From NCBI RefSeq assembly GCF_000526935.1, contig NZ_JAHA01000019.1, positions 930,001 through 994,000 on the forward strand: a stretch of 64,000 nt of DNA, read 5' to 3'. A program made the position numbers and the translations under genes. How positions within the stretch are numbered: position 1 is the first letter of the stretch; each line of letters opens with the position of its first letter. The notes beneath the pieces were generated by a model. It was not told the origin of the DNA. It did not search any database and saw nothing but the letters and a program-made list of their open reading frames with translations. Source of the stretch: Butyrivibrio sp. FCS014. Lineage in GTDB: Bacteria; Bacillota; Clostridia; Lachnospirales; Lachnospiraceae. Below are positions 9,306 to 16,229 of this stretch, in pieces.

Positions 9306-11441
9306 TTATTTCAAATAATCGTCCTTTAACTCATCCGCATATCTGCAGCATGAGATGTATTTCCACTTACCATTATAGTAGAAGGGCAGGATCATGTACA
9401 TCTGCATTCTTCCGCTATCGCCGGGCATTGCGGAACGGAAATAATCAACCAGATATTCGCCGCCGGACTCCTTAACCCTGTCCCTGACAGTAGGGATGTA
9501 ATAGAACTTTTTAAAGCGCTCCCTGTCCTCGGGTACAAGGTACAGTTCGGCATAATAGCTCACAGCCTTCACCGCGTCATTTTCCACGTCAGACACAGAC
9601 CTCTGATTTGCATTGAGGTAGATATTATCAACTTTTCCGTAGTCATCAAAAAGGTCAACTCTGAAATACTGGTTAAACACGTGGGCCATTGCCACCTGAA
9701 GGTCCTCAGACAGATCGGCCTGATTGTTAAGAGAAGTGTTTCTGGTCACTATGGCAAAGACCGCCGTATCACCATGCCTTGAGAGGAACCTTATCTTGTT
9801 ATCCACGATGGATCCGTTTGATATTGTGTTTATGTTTATTCTATGGTCAGGGGATTCCTCCGCCTGTCTTACCGCATGAACAAATTTGTCCAGTTCCGGA
9901 AGATCGCTGTGGAGTGCATAAAAGGCATTTATCTCCTCAAGGCTTGAAAAGCCCAGAGAGCTTATAACGCTAAGGTAGGCGTCGTTGGCATAAAGGATCT
10001 GGGGAAGCTGCCCAATAAGCTCCGTGATGGCTATGGGAATGTTATTCTCCACCACCATCTCTTTTGCCCTTAAAGGGGTGTTTCCAAGAAGGTTGATCTC
10101 GCCGATGGCCTCGTAGTAATAACTGTAAGTGTAGTCCTCACAAAACTCAGGTGTGAGCTCTGCTGCCCTGTCAAAATCCTCCACGGGCTTTGGCTTTCCA
10201 AAAAGGTATCCCTGCAACTTCTCGCAGCCTATTTTCTTAAGAAATTCATACTGTTCTTTAGTCTCAACACCCTCTGCAAGGGTATGTATTCCAAGTTCCT
10301 TTGCCATGTTGACTATGGCTGCCAGGATAACATGGGACCTCTTGTTGTTCTCAAAGGACCTGAGGAAATTCATATCAATCTTAAGGACATCAAAGTCGTA
10401 GTTCTTAAGGTTGTTAAGGGAGCTGTAGCCTGCGCCGAAGTCATCCATCCAGACTTCATATCCCGCCTCCCTGAATCTTCGTATCTCATCTCCAAGGAAA
10501 TCAGCTCCGAAGGCGATGGCGCTCTCGGTGATCTCTATGTGAAGAAGGCTCTTGGGAATATCAAACTTCTCTCTGCACTTATCCACTTCAGCCAGAATGT
10601 CACAAAGCTCAAAGTCCAGCTGTGAAAGGTTGACGGAAATAGGCTCCACCGAATAGCCGCTGTCTATGTCATCCCGAAGGTCTGAACACACCTGACTTAT
10701 GATGTAGGTGTCCAGCTTGTGTACGAGATGTACGCTCTCTAATACTTCCACGAAGATGACAGGGGAAATAAGCCCCATAACAGGGTCCTGCCACCTGGCA
10801 AGAGCCTCGTAGCCGCAGACCTTGCCTGTCATGGCCCTGACTTCCTTCTGGTAATAAACCTTGAAGTACTTCTGTTGGAAGGCATTCTCAAAATTATCTA
10901 TAACGTACTGACGAAGCTCATTCTTCTTGTCGAGCTCGTCATTGTAGAAATTATCGTATTTATCGTAGACTCTTATTATGTCATCGCAGGCAATCTTGGC
11001 TCTGTCAACGGAAACAACAGGGTCCTCCTCATTTCCCGAAGCAAGATAAATACCCGCCTTGATGCGCATTGGAAGTGCCTTCTCATGCCTTACCGCAGCC
11101 TCTCGAAGTCTTGACAGTCTATCCAGTATTTCTTTTTCCTCAAGGGATTTACCGTAAATAATGAAGTGGTCGCCACCGGTGCGGGCCACCAGCTCATCAG
11201 GAAAGATGCTACGAATTTCAGCCGCAAGCCCCTTAAGGAACTCGTTTCCTCCCGCAAAGCCGTAACGCTTGTTGAAGGTCTTGAAATTCATAACATTCAG
11301 ATAGATTATGACAACACCGGCCTTTTCATCCTCCTGGCCATGGCTCTGAATATGGCTCAGAATTCCGTTCAGCTTAAGGAATCCGGTGAGTTCATCAATA
11401 TGTTCATGGTTCTCGATTTCAGGTAACCCGAAGTTGTTCAC
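9306..11441 (-). CDS. GGDEF-EAL protein, probable c-di-GMP phosphodiesterase
   Basis: The 711-aa protein has an N-terminal GGDEF-like domain (about residues 15-165), an EAL domain (about 180-430) and a C-terminal region with PAS-like and further degenerate segments. The GGDEF signature reads GGDHF at 89-93, so cyclase activity is doubtful. The EAL domain keeps the expected metal and catalytic residues: EAL at 212-214, Asn271, EITES with Glu303, the DDFG pair at 333-334, Lys354 and the Glu of AEGVET. Hydrolysis of c-di-GMP is therefore likely. No membrane span is seen, so it is probably cytosolic. The 18-base gap to addB suggests a shared transcript, an unusual pairing. Confidence 0.88.
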   Translation of the reverse strand: MNNFGLPEIENHEHIDELTGFLKLNGILSHIQSHGQEDEKAGVVIIYLNVMNFKTFNKRYGFAGGNEFLKGLAAEIRSIFPDELVARTGGDHFIIYGKSLEEKEILDRLSRLREAAVRHEKALPMRIKAGIYLASGNEEDPVVSVDRAKIACDDIIRVYDKYDNFYNDELDKKNELRQYVIDNFENAFQQKYFKVYYQKEVRAMTGKVCGYEALARWQDPVMGLISPVIFVEVLESVHLVHKLDTYIISQVCSDLRDDIDSGYSVEPISVNLSQLDFELCDILAEVDKCREKFDIPKSLLHIEITESAIAFGADFLGDEIRRFREAGYEVWMDDFGAGYSSLNNLKNYDFDVLKIDMNFLRSFENNKRSHVILAAIVNMAKELGIHTLAEGVETKEQYEFLKKIGCEKLQGYLFGKPKPVEDFDRAAELTPEFCEDYTYSYYYEAIGEINLLGNTPLRAKEMVVENNIPIAITELIGQLPQILYANDAYLSVISSLGFSSLEEINAFYALHSDLPELDKFVHAVRQAEESPDHRININTISNGSIVDNKIRFLSRHGDTAVFAIVTRNTSLNNQADLSEDLQVAMAHVFNQYFRVDLFDDYGKVDNIYLNANQRSVSDVENDAVKAVSYYAELYLVPEDRERFKKFYYIPTVRDRVKESGGEYLVDYFRSAMPGDSGRMQMYMILPFYYNGKWKYISCCRYADELKDDYLK

Positions 11442-11477
11442 AATCTGCCCTCTTATTTCGACACCAATACAAATATA

Positions 11478-12566
11478 TTATACCATGAATAACTTGTTTC
11501 TGTTATACCGTCTGACTCTATTAATATGCCTTTCAAAATCACCGCTGTCTATAAGACTTGCTATGACCAGCTGATCCAATGTAGGCACCGGGCATTCGTA
11601 GAATCCTGTCATTTCGGTAAATTTACCCGTAAGGGCCTCCGGAAGGACCATATAAGCGCATCGAACAAAGCTTCCGATGGTCCTTGTAAAGGTATTTACA
11701 TAGATGACCCTGCCCTCGCCGTCAAGGGAAAAGATGGTCTCCTCGGGCTTTCGGCTGGGAGTGAACTCGGATTCGAAATCATCTTCGATGATATATCCGT
11801 CATTTTTTCTGCTCCACTTAAGATACTCTCTCTTCTTGGAGGCTGAGGCGGTAACTCCGCTGGGGAAGCTCCGGTAGGGAGTGATATGAAGGATCTTTAT
11901 GCTGCTGTCCCACAGCAGCGAGCTCTCGATTCCGTCGCTGCCAAGCTTTAGCATTTTAAGGTCGGCTCCTCCTGCGCTGTAAACCTTGGCAATCTTCTGA
12001 TAGGAGGGACTCTCAACACCGTAGACCACATCTCTTCCAAAGGTCTGAACGATGAGGCCGTACAGGTATTCCGCCCCGGCACCGATGATTATCTGATCCG
12101 GATTCACCTCAAGCCTTCTTGACCGCAGCAGATACCAGGCTATGGCATTCCTTAGCTCAAACATCCCGTTCTTCGGGGATTTCTCCATAAGGTATTCCCC
12201 ATAATCACTAAGTACCTTTCTTACGGTCCTTGCATAAATGGAATAGGAAAACTGCGGCTCATCGCTTGGGGTATGGGGAACGGAGGGATGGCCGGACTTT
12301 GGAGCGGGAGCCTTTGCCTTTTTTCCCGGAAGACTGTAGATATCTGTGTCATCAAAGGTCACAAAGTAGCCGCTCTTCTGCCTGGGAACGATGTACCCTT
12401 CCTCGGAAAGAAGCTCATAGGCATGCTCCACGGTAATGACGCTGACTCCCATGGAATCCGCCATTACACGCTTTGAAGGCAGCTTCGTATCCACGGGATA
12501 TCTTCCGCTTATGATGTCCTCTCTGACCCTGTCATACACTTTAAGGTAGCGCTTCTCTTTTTCCAT
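11478..12566 (-). CDS. MocR-type (GntR plus aminotransferase-like) regulator, shortened and lacking the PLP lysine
   Basis: MocR regulators join a GntR winged helix to a fold-type I aminotransferase domain that normally senses PLP through a Schiff-base lysine. The N-terminal helix-turn-helix is intact (segments around TKLPSKRVMADSMG and VEHAYELLSEEGYIV). The core motifs IIEDDFESEF and TPTLDQ-like PTLDQLV are present. At the expected GTFSKT position the protein reads NTFTRT: residue 295 is Arg (AGG), not Lys. The product ends at 362 aa, soon after the HINRVRR helix, about 80-100 residues shorter than usual. The ATG at 12566 has GGAGA six bases upstream. It is divergent from the ECF gene it may regulate. 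It could be PLP-independent or decaying. Confidence 0.8.
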   Translation of the reverse strand: MEKEKRYLKVYDRVREDIISGRYPVDTKLPSKRVMADSMGVSVITVEHAYELLSEEGYIVPRQKSGYFVTFDDTDIYSLPGKKAKAPAPKSGHPSVPHTPSDEPQFSYSIYARTVRKVLSDYGEYLMEKSPKNGMFELRNAIAWYLLRSRRLEVNPDQIIIGAGAEYLYGLIVQTFGRDVVYGVESPSYQKIAKVYSAGGADLKMLKLGSDGIESSLLWDSSIKILHITPYRSFPSGVTASASKKREYLKWSRKNDGYIIEDDFESEFTPSRKPEETIFSLDGEGRVIYVNTFTRTIGSFVRCAYMVLPEALTGKFTEMTGFYECPVPTLDQLVIASLIDSGDFERHINRVRRYNRNKLFMV

Positions 12567-12624
12567 GGGCATTCTCCGAAATCTGGTTATATAAAATAAT
12601 CTGTTTTTGATATTTTTAATATTA

Positions 12625-12654
12625 TCAGTTTGATGATATATTGTATTCAGTTTG
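12625..12654. promoter_or_regulatory. Direct repeat TCAGTTTG, candidate MocR operator
   Basis: Two exact copies of TCAGTTTG (12625-12632 and 12647-12654) lie 22 bases apart, about two helical turns, in the divergent promoter region between the regulator and the ECF gene. MocR-family regulators are known to bind direct repeats of this geometry. The assignment to this regulator is inference from position. Confidence 0.5.
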
Positions 12655-12693
12655 TTAGTCAAGACAAAATAGCGTTAACCCAGGGAGGATAAT

Positions 12694-13296
12694 ATGAAAA
12701 TCGACAATGTCAAAAGACTTACTTTCGCAGGCCTGATGGCGGCCCTCTGCTATGTAGGATACGCCGTTTTCCCCGCCATCAATGCTTCCGGAACCAAAGT
12801 TCACATAGGTAATGCATTCGTAGTTTTAGGAGCCCTTCTTCTTGGCGGAGTTTACGGGGGACTGGCCGGAGCAGTCGGACTTTCCATCGCAGATCTTACA
12901 CTTGGATATACAGCATCGGCTCCAAGAACCTTTATCACCAAGCTGGTGATCGGCCTTATCGTTGGACTTGTAGCTCACAGGATTGCCAAGATCTCCGGGG
13001 AGCACAAGAGATCCTATATCATCAAGTGGTCTGCCATCGCAGCAGTTGCAGGACTTGCCGTTAACTGCATCTTCGAGCCGGCACTTAAGTATTTCTGGTT
13101 TACCATTCTTACACCAAATGCCGAAAAAGCCGCATCAGCCGTCAGCGCGCTTTTAGCAATAACAACTTATGCTACAATAATAAATGCGGTCATCAATTCA
13201 GTTCTTGCGGTGATCATCTACAATGCACTTCGTCCCGCACTGAACAGGGCCAACCTCTTTCCCACACTTACAGGGGATGTAGCAAAAGAGGCATAA
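12694..13296 (+). CDS. ECF transporter S component (vitamin-type substrate)
   Basis: This is a 200-aa hydrophobic protein with five to six predicted membrane segments and the S-component pattern near the N-terminus: KVHIGNAFVVLGALLLGG followed by a glycine/alanine-rich helix and an acidic ADLTLGY loop. It would capture a vitamin or precursor for the shared ECF energising module. Specificity is uncertain. The divergent MocR-type regulator hints at a B6 compound, because PdxR-like MocR proteins control B6 genes, but that regulator lacks the PLP lysine. AGGGAGGATAAT precedes the ATG. The ywlG-like gene follows 50 bases later on the same strand. Confidence 0.82.
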   Translation: MKIDNVKRLTFAGLMAALCYVGYAVFPAINASGTKVHIGNAFVVLGALLLGGVYGGLAGAVGLSIADLTLGYTASAPRTFITKLVIGLIVGLVAHRIAKISGEHKRSYIIKWSAIAAVAGLAVNCIFEPALKYFWFTILTPNAEKAASAVSALLAITTYATIINAVINSVLAVIIYNALRPALNRANLFPTLTGDVAKEA

Positions 13297-13346
13297 AAGT
13301 TACCGGAGCCGTCACAACGTGCGCCGGACAAAGGCAGGTATGGATC

Positions 13347-13910
13347 ATGGATTACGATAATATAAAGGCACAGGCTGCTCAGGCTGCAAGGGAGATCCTT
13401 GAGCAGGCGCATCTTTCAAAGGGAGCCATCTTTGTGATAGGCTGTTCCTCCAGCGAGATCCTGGGAGATCAGATAGGAACCGCAACCAACATGGATTCGG
13501 CCAACGCGGTATACGACGGGATAATACCGGTGCTTAATGAAAACGGAATATATGCGGCAGCCCAGTGCTGCGAGCATCTCAACAGAGCTCTTGTGGTAGA
13601 AAGAGCCGTCATGGAAAAGTACGGTTTTGAACAGGTAAATGCCATTCCCCAGCCGAACCACGCAGGCGGAGCCTTCGGAACGGTATGCTATGACAGATTC
13701 GAGGATCCTGTTCTTGTGGAGAATATTGGAGGCAGGGCCGATGCCGGAATCGATATCGGCGGAACCATGATAGGCATGCACATGCACGCTGTGGCTGTTC
13801 CCATCAGGATATCTATTCGTAAGATCGGCGAAGCACCCATCATCTGCGCCCGCCACAGACCCAAATATGTAGGAGGCCAAAGAGCCATCTACGACGAGAA
13901 GCTTATGTAA
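13347..13910 (+). CDS. ywlG: UPF0340/TIGR01440 family protein (YwlG-like)
   Basis: The 187-aa product matches the YwlG family of Firmicutes. Recognisable segments are GCSSSEILGD near residue 32, AQCCEHLNRALV with a conserved Cys-Cys-Glu-His, the QPNHAGGAFGT stretch and ADAGIDIGGTMIGMHMH. Biochemical function is unknown; the conserved Cys, His and Asp residues suggest an enzyme. It sits behind the ECF S component with a 50-base gap and is followed by a good terminator, so the two probably form one transcript. Confidence 0.88.
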   Translation: MDYDNIKAQAAQAAREILEQAHLSKGAIFVIGCSSSEILGDQIGTATNMDSANAVYDGIIPVLNENGIYAAAQCCEHLNRALVVERAVMEKYGFEQVNAIPQPNHAGGAFGTVCYDRFEDPVLVENIGGRADAGIDIGGTMIGMHMHAVAVPIRISIRKIGEAPIICARHRPKYVGGQRAIYDEKLM

Positions 13911-13949
13911 ATGAAGATCGATGAGCCAGCGCCGCAAGCGCACACATCA

Positions 13950-13984
13950 AAAGACGGACACCGGAAGGTGCCCGTCTTTTTTGG
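13950..13984 (+). terminator. Rho-independent terminator after ywlG
   Basis: AAGACGG-ACACC pairs with GGTGC-CCGTCTT across a GGAA loop and is followed by a run of six T. It lies about 40 bases after the ywlG stop and closes the ECF-ywlG transcript. Confidence 0.88.
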
Positions 13985-14029
13985 GATGTAGTAATGTGAG
14001 GGAAAAGGAGTCTTTGAGTGTTCTCCTAA

Positions 14030-15208
14030 TCAGTGATGGAAAAGTCTAAGCCCTGTGAATGCCATAACCATATCGTGGCTGTTGGCAGCCTCGATAACGT
14101 TGTCATCTCTTACGGATCCGCCAGGCTGAGCAACATACTTAACGCCGCTCTTATATGCTCTCTCGATGTTGTCTCCGAAGGGGAAGAATGCATCTGAACC
14201 AAGGGCTACGTCTGTGTTCTTGTCAAGCCATGCTCTCTTTTCAGCCTCTGTGAATACAGGGGGCTTCTCCTTGAAGATGTTCTCCCACTTGCCATCTGCA
14301 AGAACGTCCATGTAGTCAGCGCCGATGTAAAGGTCGATGGCGTTGTCTCTGTCGGGGCGCTTGATGGTATCAAGGAAAGGAAGATTAAGAACCTGAGGTG
14401 CCTGACGAAGGAACCAGTTATCTGCCTTGGAGCCTGCAAGTCTTGTGCAGTGAATTCTTGACTGCTGGCCTGCGCCGATACCGATGGCCTGTCCGCCCTT
14501 TACGTAGCATACTGAGTTGGACTGGGTATACTTAAGTGTGATGAGGGCAATCTTGAGGTCGATGATTGCAGACTCGGGAAGGTCCTTGTTGTCTGTAACG
14601 ATGTTCTCAAACATCTCGTCGTTTATCTCGATAAAGTTGTGTCCCTGCTCAAAGGTAACACCAAATACCTGCTTCTTCTCGATAGCATCGGGAACATAGT
14701 CGGGATCGATCTTGATAACTGCGTAGTTGCCGCCCTTCTTACCCTTGAGGATCTCAAGAGCCTCATCTGTATAGCCGGGAGCAATGATTCCGTCTGAGAC
14801 TTCTCGCTTTACAAGTCTTGCTGTGTCTACGTCGCAGACATCTGAAAGGGAAATGAAGTCACCGAAGGATGACATTCTGTCAGCGCCTCTTGCTCTTGCG
14901 TAAGCATTTGCCAGGGGGCTTAATTCACCAAGATCCTCTACCCAGTAGATCTTTTTCTCGATATCGGTAAGAGGTGTGCCTACGGCAGCACCTGCGGGAG
15001 ATACGTGCTTGAAGGAAGTTGCTGCAGGAAGGCCTGTAGCCTTCTTGAGCTCTGAAACCAGCTGCCAGCCGTTGAAGGCATCAAGAAGATTGATGAATCC
15101 GGGCTTGCCGTTGAGAACCTCGATAGGAAGGTCCTGTCCGTTCTCCATATAAACTCTTGAAGGTTTCTGATTGGGGTTACATCCGTATTTAAGTGCTAAC
15201 TCTTTCAT
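14030..15208 (-). CDS. purH: Stand-alone AICAR formyltransferase (purH C-terminal domain homologue)
   Basis: The enzyme converts AICAR and 10-formyl-THF to FAICAR, the penultimate step of IMP synthesis. At 392 aa it corresponds to the transformylase domain of bifunctional PurH only; the N-terminal cyclohydrolase domain is absent. Visible family segments include LKYGCNPNQKP at the N-terminus, SFKHVSPAGAA with the conserved Lys-His pair, and SNSVCYVKGGQAIGIGAGQQSR. The start overlaps the stop of the cyclohydrolase gene (ATGA, 15205-15208), so the two are translationally coupled. Together they replace the usual fusion. Both lie behind a ZTP riboswitch that senses the AICAR-derived alarmone. Confidence 0.93.
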   Translation of the reverse strand: MKELALKYGCNPNQKPSRVYMENGQDLPIEVLNGKPGFINLLDAFNGWQLVSELKKATGLPAATSFKHVSPAGAAVGTPLTDIEKKIYWVEDLGELSPLANAYARARGADRMSSFGDFISLSDVCDVDTARLVKREVSDGIIAPGYTDEALEILKGKKGGNYAVIKIDPDYVPDAIEKKQVFGVTFEQGHNFIEINDEMFENIVTDNKDLPESAIIDLKIALITLKYTQSNSVCYVKGGQAIGIGAGQQSRIHCTRLAGSKADNWFLRQAPQVLNLPFLDTIKRPDRDNAIDLYIGADYMDVLADGKWENIFKEKPPVFTEAEKRAWLDKNTDVALGSDAFFPFGDNIERAYKSGVKYVAQPGGSVRDDNVIEAANSHDMVMAFTGLRLFHH

Positions 15209-15927
15209 GCCTTGTCTCCTTTAACATTCTTGTTGATGATCCTGCTCTCTACAGCGCCTGTCTCGATGTTGATGAATCTGGTGAAAAGAGATACCTTGTT
15301 ATCTGAATTCAGTGCTGACCATACTGTGTTTGTGAACTTGTCGATATCACCGGAAATGTTTACCAGAGTGGGCTCTCCCTCATAGCTGGGAAGAGGATTG
15401 CCGTCTCCCATGTAGGTGTGGATGAAATATCCTTCACCAGCCTTGGGCTTGTCGTAGCTGTAGGTAAATCTCTGGCATCTTGAAGGATTGCCGTGATCAC
15501 TCTTAAGGATTGAAAGTGCGAAATCATACTCCCCGTCCTTGACGTTCATGATACCTGAAATTCTGGGTGTATAGTTGGGGGCATCAGGCTCAAACTCTCT
15601 TGTTCTTAAAGCCTCTTCAAAGCTCTGACCTGCCTGCATAAGCTCATAGATGGTGTCGGTCTGATCGCCGTTGGTTACGATGGTTGCGTTGCCACGAACT
15701 CTTACGGGAGCATAGATGATAAGGCTGGGATCTTCCATCTTTGAAGGATCAAAAGCCTCGGTGCGGATTCCGTCGCCCTCCCATACAAATACTCTGTTGC
15801 GGGAATTCTCGCTTCTTCCCATGATGAAGTAAGCACATACCGCATACTTGCCATCACTTGATGTTCCGATCACGATTCCTCTTCCGGGATAGCTGGTGCT
15901 TCCGATCTCTTTTGCTAAATCTACCAT
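15205..15927 (-). CDS. purO: IMP cyclohydrolase, PurO type
   Basis: The 240-aa product belongs to the PurO-like IMP cyclohydrolase family, first described in archaea, which closes FAICAR to IMP. Recognisable stretches are SYPGRGIVIGTS near the start, the YFIMGRSENSRNR segment and PNYTPRISG. It is unrelated in sequence to the PurH cyclohydrolase domain, so this pathway end uses a non-homologous replacement. It is the first gene after the ZTP riboswitch, preceded by an AAGGAGGAG ribosome site, and overlaps the formyltransferase gene by four bases. Confidence 0.92.
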   Translation of the reverse strand: MVDLAKEIGSTSYPGRGIVIGTSSDGKYAVCAYFIMGRSENSRNRVFVWEGDGIRTEAFDPSKMEDPSLIIYAPVRVRGNATIVTNGDQTDTIYELMQAGQSFEEALRTREFEPDAPNYTPRISGIMNVKDGEYDFALSILKSDHGNPSRCQRFTYSYDKPKAGEGYFIHTYMGDGNPLPSYEGEPTLVNISGDIDKFTNTVWSALNSDNKVSLFTRFINIETGAVESRIINKNVKGDKA

Positions 15928-15953
15928 GTTCTCCTCCTTAATGTGTATTGTAC

Positions 15954-16056
15954 CGTGAAGCAGACTCGAAAATGCTGCGCATTTCCTCGTTCGCGTTGCT
16001 CGTCATATAGTTACATGTATGTCTGCATGCATGTAACTGCATGACTCTGCTTCACG
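15954..16056. repeat. Structured inverted-repeat element in the purO leader
   Basis: Perfect 11-base arms CGTGAAGCAGA (15954-15964) and TCTGCTTCACG (16046-16056) bracket about 80 bases. Inside lies a second perfect hairpin, AGTTACATG (16009-16017) with CATGTAACT (16030-16038). The element sits between the riboswitch terminator and the purO ribosome site, so it is transcribed whenever the terminator is bypassed. It could be a small non-autonomous repeat (MITE/REP-like) or a leader structure. I cannot tell which from one copy. Confidence 0.6.
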
Positions 16057-16057
16057 C

Positions 16058-16103
16058 GAAAAAAACCGCCTGAGCATACCAATAAGCGGTTGCCCAGGCG
16101 GTC
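16058..16103 (-). terminator. ZTP riboswitch expression-platform terminator
   Basis: On the minus strand ACCGCCTGGGCA pairs with TGCTCAGGCGGT and is followed by seven T. The left arm contains the CCGCCTGGGCA block needed for the aptamer pseudoknot. Ligand binding and termination are therefore mutually exclusive, the known layout of ZTP riboswitches that switch genes on. Confidence 0.88.
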
Positions 16104-16163
16104 GACTATTCATTATAAATCTGTACTCCCATGTGGTTACCCACTTATCCGCCAGTTGTACAG
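16091..16163 (-). promoter_or_regulatory. ZTP/ZMP (pfl) riboswitch aptamer
   Basis: The minus strand shows the two conserved ZTP-aptamer blocks. The first is an ACTGGCGG stretch followed by GTGGGTAACCAC and GGGAG, closed by CTGTAC/GTACAG. The second, about 25 bases later, is CCGCCTGGGCA. This matches the published pfl/ZTP consensus. The ligand is an AICAR-derived signal of 10-formyl-THF shortage, which fits control of the AICAR formyltransferase and cyclohydrolase pair downstream. Confidence 0.9.
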
Positions 16164-16229
16164 ACACATATAACATACACTTTTTTGATCAAAATTTCAA
16201 TGGTAAAAAATGACGGAGTAAAATCCGCG

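Noticed and set aside
13416..13943. 175-codon antisense frame opposite ywlG
   Set aside because: No ribosome site or family features; ywlG on the other strand is well supported.
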